From assembly GCF_026241335.1 (NCBI RefSeq), contig NZ_JAPHAV010000004.1, positions 62,001 to 126,000 of the forward strand: a stretch of DNA of 64,000 nt, written 5' to 3'. Of this stretch, positions 1-7,693 are shown in pieces. Within the stretch, counting starts at the first letter, position 1, and every line of letters starts with the position of its first letter. The notes under the pieces are model-generated. The model was not told the DNA's origin and made no database searches. It saw only the letters and a list, made by a program, of their open reading frames with translations. Source of the stretch: Ochrobactrum chromiisoli. GTDB lineage: Bacteria > Pseudomonadota > Alphaproteobacteria > Rhizobiales > Rhizobiaceae. Both the position numbers and the translations under genes were made by a program.

Positions 1-1
1 C

Positions 2-259
2 CGAGAAAACCATGCGCTCGGCGAGGCTGATCATATTACCCGGCATCTGTCCCTGTTCGCTAATCACTGCTCTGCCACCTTACATGAACGCGTTCACGTC
101 CATTTTGTTGCTCGCATACCGCCAAGGTATGCAAATGAATTATTTGAACTGCTGTTCGACCATGGGGAGAGCGAAGACGGAACAGGCAGTTTTCATGAGT
201 CCACGATAAACTGCACCTTCATGCACCGTCGCGCAAGAATATGTTTAACGAAAGGTTAA
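2..259 (+). CDS. Possible 3' end of an unidentified gene (partial)
   Basis: Frame 2 is open from the left edge of the window to a TAA at 257-259, giving about 85 residues with no start inside the window except a very late ATG. The codons resemble neighbouring genes (GAA, CTG, CGC, GTC and TTC are common) and the translation has a protein-like helical stretch around ANELFELLFDHGE. I do not recognise the family. No gene on the minus strand competes for this segment. It could still be a chance open frame, since 85 codons is not long at this base composition, and the end is His/Arg rich. The real gene, if any, lies mostly outside the window. Confidence 0.35.
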   Translation, partial: RENHALGEADHITRHLSLFANHCSATLHERVHVHFVARIPPRYANELFELLFDHGESEDGTGSFHESTINCTFMHRRARICLTKG

Positions 260-319
260 AAATTTGGGGAGGATTTTCAGGAATGGTAAATGGCTGCGGC
301 TGCAAACTGGCAAAAAGGC

Positions 320-430
320 ATAAAAAAAGAGCCGCAAAGGCGGCTCTCAGGAGTTTAACAGGGAGGCGTCAAACAGAGTGGCTAAACCACTCGGTAAGAA
401 TCCAGCCGAACTGGATATGAACTATTTAAC
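320..430 (-). ncRNA. Candidate small RNA with its own rho-independent terminator
   Basis: Read on the minus strand, this stretch has two compact hairpins (ATCCAG/CTGGAT at 400-416 and GAGTGG/CCACTC at 376-392). They are followed by single-stranded CCTCCC (361-366) and CTCC motifs, then a strong terminator stem (GAGCCGC/GCGGCTC, 329-346) running into seven U residues (322-328). It lies downstream of the opgC terminator, so it is probably a separate transcript rather than the opgC 3' end. The exposed CCUCCC is the anti-Shine-Dalgarno type of motif common in rhizobial trans-acting RNAs. The 5' end is a guess; no strong -35/-10 pair is visible. Confidence 0.45.
322..346 (-). terminator. Rho-independent terminator (minus strand)
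   Basis: A 7-bp GC-rich stem with an AAAG-type loop at 329-346 is followed on the minus strand by an uninterrupted U run (322-328). There is no matching T run on the plus side, so it acts on leftward transcripts. Confidence 0.75.
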
Positions 431-483
431 GGTATTAAGATTAATGAATGGTTAACATCGTGTGTTTCAGGCCCGACAGACAT

Positions 484-507
484 AAAAGCCGCCCGGAGGC
501 GGCTTTT
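484..507. terminator. Bidirectional terminator after opgC
   Basis: A perfect 10-bp stem AAAAGCCGCC / GGCGGCTTTT with a 4-nt loop sits 13 bases past the opgC stop codon. A and T runs on the two sides let it work in either direction. Confidence 0.8.
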
Positions 508-520
508 AAAATCCGTATTT

Positions 521-1762
521 TTAAGCCTGCTGCAATGCGGGCTTGGGGCTTGAAACAACCGGAGCCTTTGCACCCTCGGCAGAAACTGGCTTAAGTGCAG
601 GCTTCTTGCCCCAGCCAATGGTCGGCAGCCATTCAAGATAATAAGCCAAAGCGAACTGCATCACGACACCGGTTGCAATCAGCAACGTGTCATATGGAAA
701 GCCGCCCGGATTAACGAGCTTCATTACCTGTGCAACCATCGCCAAAAGAGTCCCGGCAATAAACACAGGCAGCGAATGCTTGCCCAGAATGGCCAGCGGG
801 TTTTGTGGTGACGTACGCGCAATGCTGTTAAGCGTCGGCACAACCGCGATCAGATAGGCCATCGCCAGCACATGCAAAAGACGGGGCGCCGAAAGGAACG
901 TCTTGTCGAAACCGGTCAGCACCGCAGGCATGCCCATTGAGGCATCAATACCCCAAAGCGGAAGACGAACCCATGCAAGCGACAGCACCAGATAGCCAAC
1001 AGCAGCTGCAATCAATGCAGGATGTGCCGGAATTTTATCGCCGCGACGCACATACATGACGCCGGCAATACCGATGGCAAACAGAAACTGCCACGATAGT
1101 GGATTGAGGAACCAGACACCCGGCGTTGGATAATTCACTGGCGCGACATGATAAAGACCCGACAGCAACCACACCATGCCCGACACACCAAGCATCAGCG
1201 ACAGGCTGATACGCGCAAGCAGCAGCAGCAGCGGCGTCAGCAGAAGCACGACCGCATACATCGACAAAATGTTGTTATAGCCAAGCTGATGGCCGAGTGT
1301 GACAAGGCCAAGAAGCGCCTCGACCGGCTGTTTGACCAGCGGTCCGATATTGATCTGTGTGAGAAGCTCACGATGCTTGAGGAAAATGGCAGCGGAAGCA
1401 AAAATACCCACCGTCGCAAGCGTGGTCATAATATGCGCTGTATAAAGAACACAGGCACGGCGCCACATTTTCAGTGTCAGAACCAGACGGTTGCCCGGTG
1501 CAAACTTGGAACCATAGGCCAATGCAACGGCCATACCTGAAATCAGAACAAAAGCTTCGGCAGAATCAGAAAAGCCAAGATTCTTATGCGTGAAGTGCTC
1601 ATAAATCGTACCGGGCACATGATTGATGAAAATGGTAAGCAGAGCCAAAGCACGAAACACATCAATGCGTGTATCGCGGACTTTTGGCACTATTTTCGCC
1701 GTTTCATTCGTCATTTCGTCTGCCTGCTGTTTGTTTTCTGTCTGCAATAGCGCAACACTCAT
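521..1762 (-). CDS. opgC: OpgC-family membrane protein (periplasmic glucan modification)
   Basis: A 413-residue polytopic inner-membrane protein of the OpgC family. After a ~25-residue cytoplasmic N-terminus comes the typical RDTRIDVFRALALLTIFINH segment, with a conserved Arg-Asp and a membrane-embedded His, then about ten hydrophobic helices and a polar tail rich in Lys and Pro. Family members add succinyl groups to osmoregulated periplasmic glucans; in Brucella the corresponding job is succinylation of cyclic beta-1,2-glucan, so this may be the cyclic-glucan modifier. The gene stands alone and ends in a strong hairpin. The start at 1762 is the first Met; a Met 16 residues later is an alternative. 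The exact acyl substrate is inferred from the family. Confidence 0.8.
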   Translation of the reverse strand: MSVALLQTENKQQADEMTNETAKIVPKVRDTRIDVFRALALLTIFINHVPGTIYEHFTHKNLGFSDSAEAFVLISGMAVALAYGSKFAPGNRLVLTLKMWRRACVLYTAHIMTTLATVGIFASAAIFLKHRELLTQINIGPLVKQPVEALLGLVTLGHQLGYNNILSMYAVVLLLTPLLLLLARISLSLMLGVSGMVWLLSGLYHVAPVNYPTPGVWFLNPLSWQFLFAIGIAGVMYVRRGDKIPAHPALIAAAVGYLVLSLAWVRLPLWGIDASMGMPAVLTGFDKTFLSAPRLLHVLAMAYLIAVVPTLNSIARTSPQNPLAILGKHSLPVFIAGTLLAMVAQVMKLVNPGGFPYDTLLIATGVVMQFALAYYLEWLPTIGWGKKPALKPVSAEGAKAPVVSSPKPALQQA

Positions 1763-1954
1763 TGCCGCCTATATAGCTGTTAATTCGGGCAGAACCCGGT
1801 TGGTTCCAATCAACTTTCGTTCCAGTGGATAACATTATGCCAGCACCCGGACAGCGCATGTCGGACAAGGCTGAGTCCGCCTAAAGGGGCTGTTCAACGA
1901 ACGCCTCTTACTTTATGCCCGAATTCCATCAACATTTTTCGCTAGGTTTGGTTT

Positions 1955-2620
1955 ATGAACGCGCCAACTGCAAAACAAAACAATGAACGCTGCCGCCTTT
2001 TGCTGGTTGCACCACCCATGGCCAATGGGGATGCACTGGCGAAACTCCTGACCGCAGCGCTTTCAGGCGGCGATGTGGCAAGTGTGATCCTTGATGGCAG
2101 CGATCTTGATGAAGCAACATTTCAGGCATCCGCTGCAAAAGCGGTTCCTGTGATTCAGGCCAAAGCTGCCGCAGCCATCATTCTCAATGATACGCGCATC
2201 GCAGGCCGTGTGGGTGCGGACGGCATTCATATTGAAGGCAAGGCGGCGGAACTTGCCGAAGCCATTGAGAAGCACACACCTAAATTCATTATTGGCACTG
2301 GCAATCTGCGTGATCGCCATAGCGCCATGGAAATTGGTGAGTTGCAGCCCGATTATGTTTTCTTTGGCAAAATTGGTGCGGATAACAAGCCCGATGCCCA
2401 TCCCCGCAATCTGTCATTGGCTGAATGGTGGTCGGAGATGGTCGAAATCCCAAGCATCGCCCAGGCAGGCAACACGGTTGAAAGTGTCATCCCCGCATCT
2501 AAAACCGGCGCTGATTTTGTTGCCCTTGGCCGTGCTGTCTTTGAGGCGGAAGACCCGGCAGAGGTCGTAGCACATGCCAATCGGCTTCTGGATGAACACG
2601 CTCCACGTTTCGATAAATAA
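1955..2620 (+). CDS. ThiE/TenI-like TIM-barrel protein, degenerate thiamine phosphate synthase
   Basis: A 221-residue protein with the ThiE/TenI fold pattern: GADGIHIEG, a GTGN segment in place of the G-x-S-x-H turn, FFGKIGADNKPDAHPRN where the phosphate-binding G-x-GP-x-T-x-TK loop should be, and GADFVALGRAVF near the end. Several residues that bind the pyrimidine and the pyrophosphate in true ThiE are changed: the NDR motif reads NDT, HLGQ-D reads HIEGK, and IGGI reads AQAGN. It is therefore either a diverged family member with another role or an inactive relative. There is no other de novo thiamine gene beside it, and it lies 40 kb from the thiamine import locus. It is followed after 21 nt by the Sel1 gene and may be co-transcribed with it. 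Confidence 0.7.
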   Translation: MNAPTAKQNNERCRLLLVAPPMANGDALAKLLTAALSGGDVASVILDGSDLDEATFQASAAKAVPVIQAKAAAAIILNDTRIAGRVGADGIHIEGKAAELAEAIEKHTPKFIIGTGNLRDRHSAMEIGELQPDYVFFGKIGADNKPDAHPRNLSLAEWWSEMVEIPSIAQAGNTVESVIPASKTGADFVALGRAVFEAEDPAEVVAHANRLLDEHAPRFDK

Positions 2621-2641
2621 CGTTCAAGGTTTGCACGCCCC

Positions 2642-3682
2642 ATGAAGAGCAGAATTCTTCTCGCCACGGCTTTGATCTTTGCTGCATCCACTCCAGCCGT
2701 CATGGCTGCAAGCGCTGCAGACAAACCCGCAGGCGCGCAAGCAAAACACGACAGCAAAAGCGACAAACCGGCTGAGAAGCCCAAAATGTTGCCGCAACCG
2801 TCAACAACAGCACATTTGCCAGCCATCGATCCACGCCGGTTTGGGGACAAGCCGGTTGATGAAGCATTTGGTGCCTATCAGCGCGGCCTCTATCTGACGG
2901 CTTTCAATCTTGCCCTGCCACAAGCTGAGGAAGGCGATCCAGCATCCCAAACCCTGGTTGCCGAAATCTATGCCCGTGGTCTTGGCGTGCCAGCCGATCA
3001 GACAAAGGCGGCTGAATGGTATGCGAAAGCCGCCGAAAAAGGCGTCAACGAAGCACAGTTTCGCTATGCAGCCCTGCTTTTACAGGGCAGATATATTCAC
3101 AAAGATACGGCCAAGGCCACCAAGCTGATGCATGAGGCAGCTGAAGGCGGCAATGCAATGGCACAGTTTAATTACGGCCAGCTTGTCATCATGAAGACGC
3201 CCGGACCAAAGGGATTGGATGAAGCTTTCCCGTGGTTTGAAAAAGCTGCAACAGCAAAATTGCCGGATGCTGAGTATGCGCTCAGTCAGATCTACGCCAA
3301 CGGCACTGACAAAATCGCTCATGACGATAAGAAGGCTCGCGACTATCTGTTGCTTTCGGCGCGCAAAGGCTATGACACAGCGCAATATGATCTTGCGCGC
3401 TGGCTTATTGAAGGGCGTGGCGGCGATCGCAATTACGAACAAGGCTTTGGCTGGATGCAGATTGCCGCCCAGCGTGGCACAGTGATGGCGCAGGCATGGC
3501 TTGCCCGGCTCTATCGCGATGGTATCGGCACAGATGGCGATCTGGTCAAGGCTGCGGCATGGTACATCGTCGCGCAACGGGCCGGTTATCGCTCACCCGA
3601 CCTCAACGATATGATGGATGGACTCGCCGACGAACAGCTTAAAGAGGCTGTTCAAACAGCAAACAGTCTGCGCGTGCGGTAA
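2642..3682 (+). CDS. Sel1-repeat (SLR/TPR-like) exported protein
   Basis: A 346-residue protein with a signal peptide (about 22 residues, cleavage after PAVMA), then a Lys/Pro-rich linker to about residue 60. About six Sel1-like repeats follow, recognisable by A-x-x-LG-x-x-Y-x-x-G spacing such as AEIYARGLGVPADQTKAAEW and ARLYRDGIG. Such proteins are periplasmic scaffolds that bind other proteins; in Rhizobiales relatives include envelope regulators of the ExoR type. The start ATG is only 21 nt past the upstream stop. No enzymatic motif is visible, so the partner is unknown. Confidence 0.75.
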   Translation: MKSRILLATALIFAASTPAVMAASAADKPAGAQAKHDSKSDKPAEKPKMLPQPSTTAHLPAIDPRRFGDKPVDEAFGAYQRGLYLTAFNLALPQAEEGDPASQTLVAEIYARGLGVPADQTKAAEWYAKAAEKGVNEAQFRYAALLLQGRYIHKDTAKATKLMHEAAEGGNAMAQFNYGQLVIMKTPGPKGLDEAFPWFEKAATAKLPDAEYALSQIYANGTDKIAHDDKKARDYLLLSARKGYDTAQYDLARWLIEGRGGDRNYEQGFGWMQIAAQRGTVMAQAWLARLYRDGIGTDGDLVKAAAWYIVAQRAGYRSPDLNDMMDGLADEQLKEAVQTANSLRVR

Positions 3683-3884
3683 ATTCCGGGTAGTTTTTTG
3701 GGTGTCTGATCCGCTCATTGACGCCGCAGACTTGCACAAAGCGCCAATTTATGGTCTTGGAGAGCCCGATTATCGTGGTTCGAGTTAAAGATGGACGCAA
3801 TCCCCGAAAAGATGCGGGAGATTGCCTTTCTGTCGTGATGCGCCGGGCCGCAACAGTTTTCACATTTATTCCCGGATTAAACTC

Positions 3885-4445
3885 ATGAAGATCAATGGTA
3901 ACGAAATCCGCCCCGGCAACGTCATTGAGCATGATGGCGGCCTGTGGGTTGCGGTCAAGACCAATGCGGTCAAGCCAGGCAAAGGCGGCGCATACAATCA
4001 GGTCGAACTGAAAAACCTCATCACCGGCACCAAGCTCAACGAACGTTTCCGTGCAGCAGAAACCGTTGAACGGGTTCGTTTGGAACAGAAGGACTTCTCG
4101 TTCCTCTACGAACAGGGCGAAGCGCTGATTTTCATGGATACCGAATCCTACGAGCAGCTCGAACTCCTCAAGGATTTCGTCGGCGACCGCGCAGCCTTCC
4201 TTCAGGACGGCATGATGGTTACGGTTGAACTTTACGAAGAAAAGCCAATCGGCATTCGTCTTCCGGAACAGGTAACTTTGGCAATCGTCGAAGCTGACCC
4301 GGTCGTCAAAGGCCAGACCGCTGCTTCTTCCTATAAGCCAGCAGTGCTTGAAAACGGTATCCGCATCCTCGTTCCGCCATTCATTGAATCGGGCGAACGC
4401 GTGATCGTTGACACCAGCGAACTGACCTATATCAGCCGCGCATAA
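3885..4445 (+). CDS. efp: Translation elongation factor P
   Basis: A 186-residue EF-P, full length for the family, with three beta-barrel domains. Residues 1-65 are the KOW-like N-domain, and Lys33 in the VKPGKGG loop matches the lysine that EpmA modifies in E. coli. The C-terminal part ends with [17 protein letters not shown], the usual EF-P terminus. It relieves ribosomes stalled at polyproline. An in-frame upstream ATG at 3822 would add 21 unrelated residues, so the start at 3885, matching family N-termini, is preferred. The modification genes epmA/epmB are not in this window. A GC-rich hairpin follows. Confidence 0.95.
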   Translation: MKINGNEIRPGNVIEHDGGLWVAVKTNAVKPGKGGAYNQVELKNLITGTKLNERFRAAETVERVRLEQKDFSFLYEQGEALIFMDTESYEQLELLKDFVGDRAAFLQDGMMVTVELYEEKPIGIRLPEQVTLAIVEADPVVKGQTAASSYKPAVLENGIRILVPPFIESGERVIVDTSELTYISRA

Positions 4446-4464
4446 CGTCTTTTTTCAAAATTGA

Positions 4465-4491
4465 GCGGCGCCGGCACATGCCCGGCGCCGC
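4465..4491. terminator. Strong hairpin after efp
   Basis: A perfect 10-bp stem GCGGCGCCGG / CCGGCGCCGC with a 7-nt loop, 20 nt past the efp stop. There is no U run on the plus side; on the minus strand the stem is followed by CAATTTT. A second short hairpin (CCCCTT/AAGGGG, about 4497-4511) follows. Confidence 0.5.
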
Positions 4492-4543
4492 AGTCCCCCC
4501 TTCTCAAGGGGATGTGACAGTTCTTTCTCAGCTTGCTCAGTTT

Positions 4544-4581
4544 TGAGTGTCAGTGGTCTGATCGCGTCAGATCGACACTCA
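4544..4581 (+). promoter_or_regulatory. Nested hairpin in the leader of the inositol-monophosphatase gene
   Basis: The outer stem TGAGTGTC (4544-4551) pairs with GACACTCA (4574-4581), and inside it TCTGA pairs with TCAGA. It lies 73 nt before the start codon of the downstream gene. A conserved Rhizobiales RNA family is named after suhB because it occurs near such genes; whether this is a member cannot be judged by eye, and the strand is uncertain. Confidence 0.35.
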
Positions 4582-4654
4582 CAGGTTTATTAACGCGCAT
4601 ATGTATCGAAAACCGGCTCACAGGTTTCGTTATGCGCTCTCAAAGGATGATCAG

Positions 4655-5446
4655 ATGGCCCGTTCAGCCCTCCTCAATGTTATGGTTCAAACCGCCATGA
4701 AAGCCGGTCGCGGCCTTGCGCGCGATTTCGGTGAAGTGCAAAATCTTCAGGTTTCACTGAAGGGCCCCGGCGACTATGTCAGTCAGGCGGACCGCAAAGC
4801 GGAAAAAATCATCTACACCGAACTGAGCCGCGCCCGCCCGGATTTTGGCTTCCTGATGGAAGAATCGGGCGAAGTTCCTTCCAAGGACGGACAGCATCGC
4901 TGGCTGGTCGATCCATTGGATGGAACCACCAACTTCCTGCATGGTATTCCGGTTTTTGCAGTCTCTATCGCTCTCGAGCGTCAGGGACAGATTGTTGCTG
5001 GCGTCATTTACAACCCAGCGATGGATGAGCTTTATACCGCTGAACGCGGCGGTGGCGCGTTCCTCAATGATCGCCGTCTGCGCGTTGCAGCGCGCACAAA
5101 GCTGGTCGATTGCGTGATCGGCACCGGCATCCCGCATCTGGGTCGCCCCGGCCACGGCCATTATCTGGTCGAACTGCGCAACGTCATGGGTGAAACCGCC
5201 GGTATCCGCCGTATGGGTGCGGTTGCTCTCGATCTCGCTTATGTCGCCGCAGGCCGTCTCGACGGCTTCTGGGAAGACGGTATGCACCCGTGGGATCTCG
5301 GCGCTGGCATGCTGATGATCCGTGAAGCTGGTGGCTTTGTATCCGATAAAAAGGGAGGTCAGGACATTTTCGGCACCAAGACCATCGTTGCAGGCAATGA
5401 AAGCATTCAGAAAGCCCTGCTCAAGACGATCAACAAACCAATCTGA
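4655..5446 (+). CDS. suhB: Inositol-1-monophosphatase family protein
   Basis: A 263-residue Mg-dependent phosphatase of the IMPase/FBPase superfamily. Visible metal-binding motifs are MEESGE (Glu69/70), WLVDPLDGTTNF (Asp86, Asp89) and WDLGAGMLMIREAGG near the C-terminus. Family members hydrolyse myo-inositol-1-phosphate or related sugar phosphates, and SuhB homologues also act in rRNA antitermination. The start at 4655 is chosen over 4601 because of a good ribosome site (AAAGGA) and because the extra 18 residues do not look like the family. A hairpin lies in the leader and a strong terminator follows. Confidence 0.88.
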   Translation: MARSALLNVMVQTAMKAGRGLARDFGEVQNLQVSLKGPGDYVSQADRKAEKIIYTELSRARPDFGFLMEESGEVPSKDGQHRWLVDPLDGTTNFLHGIPVFAVSIALERQGQIVAGVIYNPAMDELYTAERGGGAFLNDRRLRVAARTKLVDCVIGTGIPHLGRPGHGHYLVELRNVMGETAGIRRMGAVALDLAYVAAGRLDGFWEDGMHPWDLGAGMLMIREAGGFVSDKKGGQDIFGTKTIVAGNESIQKALLKTINKPI

Positions 5447-5463
5447 TCAGACGTTTCTTTCAA

Positions 5464-5500
5464 CAAAGCGCCCCGGCATGATTGCCGGGGTGCTTTGTTT
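5464..5500 (+). terminator. Terminator after suhB
   Basis: A 14-bp stem with one mismatch (AAAGCGCCCCGGCA / TGCCGGGGTGCTTT) ending in GTTTTG, 18 nt past the stop. Confidence 0.75.
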
Positions 5501-5601
5501 TGCGCATATTTTTTTCACGCCGGACGATTCCGCTTCACCAAATTATGCAGTAGGCTCCCCCACGACAGATTATCCCTGCGGATATCCACGGAGCGAAACG
5601 C

Positions 5602-6627
5602 ATGAGCGATTTGAGACTTTCTCGGGAACGACTGGACGACACGCGGGATTATGATCCCTACCGCCTGAGCAGTCCGAGAATTGTCATTCTGTCCATGGTG
5701 ATCTTTCTGATCATCGTCGCCTTTCTGGCGGCTGTGCTGATACGACAGATACATACATTCTTCATCACCAATCCCGTCCTTAACGGCCTGATTTTCGGCG
5801 TTCTGCTCGTTGGCATCCTGCTCGCCTTCGGACAGGTTCTGCGATTGCTGCCTGAAATTCGCTGGGTCAATTCCTTCCGCGACGGGGATCGCGACGGCGC
5901 CACGCGCCCACCGGTTCTCCTTGCACCGATGCGCGCATTGATTGGCCGCAGACAATCAATGGCACTCACCACCAACTCCACCCGCTCCATTCTCGAATCG
6001 ATTGCCACGCGCCTTGATGAAAGCCGCGATATTTCGCGTTATCTCATCGGCCTTCTGGTCTTTCTGGGCCTGCTCGGTACATTCTGGGGGCTGCTTGGGA
6101 CGGTCGGCTCGATCGGCCAGACTATCCAATCCCTTGATCCAAGCTCAGGCAGCACCACAGATGTTCTTGATTCGCTCAAAGCCGGATTACAGGCACCACT
6201 TTCGGGCATGGGAACGGCCTTCTCATCCTCGCTGTTCGGTCTTTCGGGATCACTGATTCTCGGCTTCCTTGATCTTCAGGCTGGCCGCGCCCAGAATCGT
6301 TTTTACACCGAGCTTGAAAACTGGCTGTCATCCGTGACCGATCTTGGCTCTGATCTTGGCATCGATGAGCATCTCGGCGGTATTCGCAATCTTGCCGAAC
6401 GCGTGCAGAATTTGCAGGGTGGCGAGGCTTCCAGCCAGCGCACATCAGCAGCCCTTGCCAATCTTGCCGAAGGTATTCAGGGTCTGGTCAAGAGCATGCG
6501 CAGCGAACAGCAGATGATGCGCGACTGGGTTGAAAAACAGGCAGAAGAGCAAAAGGCCATCCGCGAAACGCTTGACCGTCTTAACAAGACGATAAATGCC
6601 AAAACCCCAAGCGAACGTTCGGAGTAA
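5602..6627 (+). CDS. MotA/TolQ/ExbB-like proton-channel protein
   Basis: A 341-residue integral membrane protein. Four membrane segments can be seen: about 27-48, 57-80, 147-173 (LIGLLVFLGLLGTFWGLLGT, the best MotA/TolQ-like stretch) and 199-225. A cytoplasmic, mostly helical C-terminal tail of about 115 residues follows. It overlaps none of the usual partners: there is no tolR, tolA, exbD or flagellar gene nearby. The gene 5 nt downstream encodes a MotB/OmpA-like protein, so the two should form one ion-driven stator-like complex spanning inner membrane and peptidoglycan. In Rhizobiales this pair seems to be a core gene set of unclear purpose. Start at 5602 follows a GGAG-like site. Confidence 0.8.
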   Translation: MSDLRLSRERLDDTRDYDPYRLSSPRIVILSMVIFLIIVAFLAAVLIRQIHTFFITNPVLNGLIFGVLLVGILLAFGQVLRLLPEIRWVNSFRDGDRDGATRPPVLLAPMRALIGRRQSMALTTNSTRSILESIATRLDESRDISRYLIGLLVFLGLLGTFWGLLGTVGSIGQTIQSLDPSSGSTTDVLDSLKAGLQAPLSGMGTAFSSSLFGLSGSLILGFLDLQAGRAQNRFYTELENWLSSVTDLGSDLGIDEHLGGIRNLAERVQNLQGGEASSQRTSAALANLAEGIQGLVKSMRSEQQMMRDWVEKQAEEQKAIRETLDRLNKTINAKTPSERSE

Positions 6628-6632
6628 GCACC

Positions 6633-7664
6633 ATGGCTCTTGCCCGTAACCGTCGCCCGCAGCGCCATATTGATTACTGGCCCGGTTTTGTTGATGCGCT
6701 CACAACATTGCTGCTGGCCATCATGTTCCTGCTGACGGTCTTCGTGCTCGGGCAATTTCTGCTCAGCCGCGATGTTGATAGCAAAGACAGCGCTTTGGCG
6801 CGCCTGAACAGCCAGATACAGGAACTCACGCAACTCCTATCGCTTGAAAAAAGCAATTCGCAGGACCTGCAAGACACGATTGCCAATCTGCAAGCCTCGC
6901 TCTCGGGGGCGGAAAGCGAACGCTCTCGCCTGCAAGCCCTGCTCAATGAAGGCAGTGGTGCAGGAGCTGCCGCAGAAAAGCGCGCAGGTGAATTAAGCCA
7001 GAGTCTCGACGCGGAAAAACAGGTCAGTGCACAGGCACTTTCTCAGGTGGAATTGCTCAACCAGCAGATTTCAGCACTCCGCCGCCAGATCGCAGCGCTT
7101 GAAGATGCGTTGAATGCTTCCGAATCGCGTGATCGTGAATCGACAGCCAAGATCGCCGATCTCGGTCGCCGTCTTAATGTGGCGCTTGCGCAGCGCGTAC
7201 AGGAACTTAACCGCTACCGCTCCGACTTCTTTGGCCGCCTGCGTGCGATCCTGTCCGACAAGGAAAACATCCGCATTGTCGGCGACCGTTTCGTGTTCCA
7301 GTCAGAGGTGCTTTTCCCAACAGGCTCGGCTGATCTCAACCCTGCCGGTCTAGAAGAGATGAAAAAGCTTGCGGCCGCCGTCATCACACTCAATCAGGAA
7401 ATCCCGGATGACATCAACTGGGTTCTGCGCGTGGACGGTCATACCGATAATGTACCCCTGACAGGCACTGGCCGCTTCCGCGACAATTGGGAACTGTCTT
7501 CCGCGCGCGCAACGGCAGTGGTCAAATATCTGATCGCCAATGGCGTGCCAGCCAACCGCCTGGTTGCAGCAGGTTTTGGCGAATATCAGCCACTCGACAA
7601 TTCCGATACCGCCGATGCCCGTGCGAGAAACCGCCGCATCGAGCTTAAGCTTACTGAGAGATAA
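6633..7664 (+). CDS. MotB/OmpA-like peptidoglycan-binding protein
   Basis: A 343-residue protein with one N-terminal membrane helix (about 18-44). Asp21 lies at its start in the WPGFVDALTTLLL motif, matching the ion-carrying Asp of MotB-type stators. Residues about 50-190 form a long periplasmic coiled coil. The C-terminal ~125 residues are an OmpA domain with HTDNVPLTG and ARNRRIEL, the usual peptidoglycan-binding residues. It starts 5 nt after its MotA-like partner, so translation is probably coupled. The coiled coil is much longer than in flagellar MotB or in TolR. Confidence 0.85.
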   Translation: MALARNRRPQRHIDYWPGFVDALTTLLLAIMFLLTVFVLGQFLLSRDVDSKDSALARLNSQIQELTQLLSLEKSNSQDLQDTIANLQASLSGAESERSRLQALLNEGSGAGAAAEKRAGELSQSLDAEKQVSAQALSQVELLNQQISALRRQIAALEDALNASESRDRESTAKIADLGRRLNVALAQRVQELNRYRSDFFGRLRAILSDKENIRIVGDRFVFQSEVLFPTGSADLNPAGLEEMKKLAAAVITLNQEIPDDINWVLRVDGHTDNVPLTGTGRFRDNWELSSARATAVVKYLIANGVPANRLVAAGFGEYQPLDNSDTADARARNRRIELKLTER

Positions 7665-7671
7665 TGAGTTA

Positions 7672-7691
7672 AAGGGGCTTGAAGCCCCCTT
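7672..7691. terminator. Convergent terminator
   Basis: A short hairpin AAGGGGCT / AGCCCCCTT lies between the stops of the convergent motor-protein gene and the ABC exporter gene, only 29 nt apart. Confidence 0.6.
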
Positions 7692-7693
7692 AT

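Noticed and set aside
12-209. 65-codon plus-strand frame at the left edge
   Set aside because: Low-complexity translation, no ribosome site, and it overlaps a better open frame (2-259).
1148-1540. 130-codon plus-strand frame inside opgC
   Set aside because: Gln/Arg/His-rich translation made by the complement of a membrane protein; not a real gene.
5602-7664. Zorya anti-phage system (ZorA/ZorB)
   Set aside because: Only the motor pair is present; no ZorC, ZorD or ZorE, the neighbours are housekeeping genes, and the cytoplasmic tail is short.
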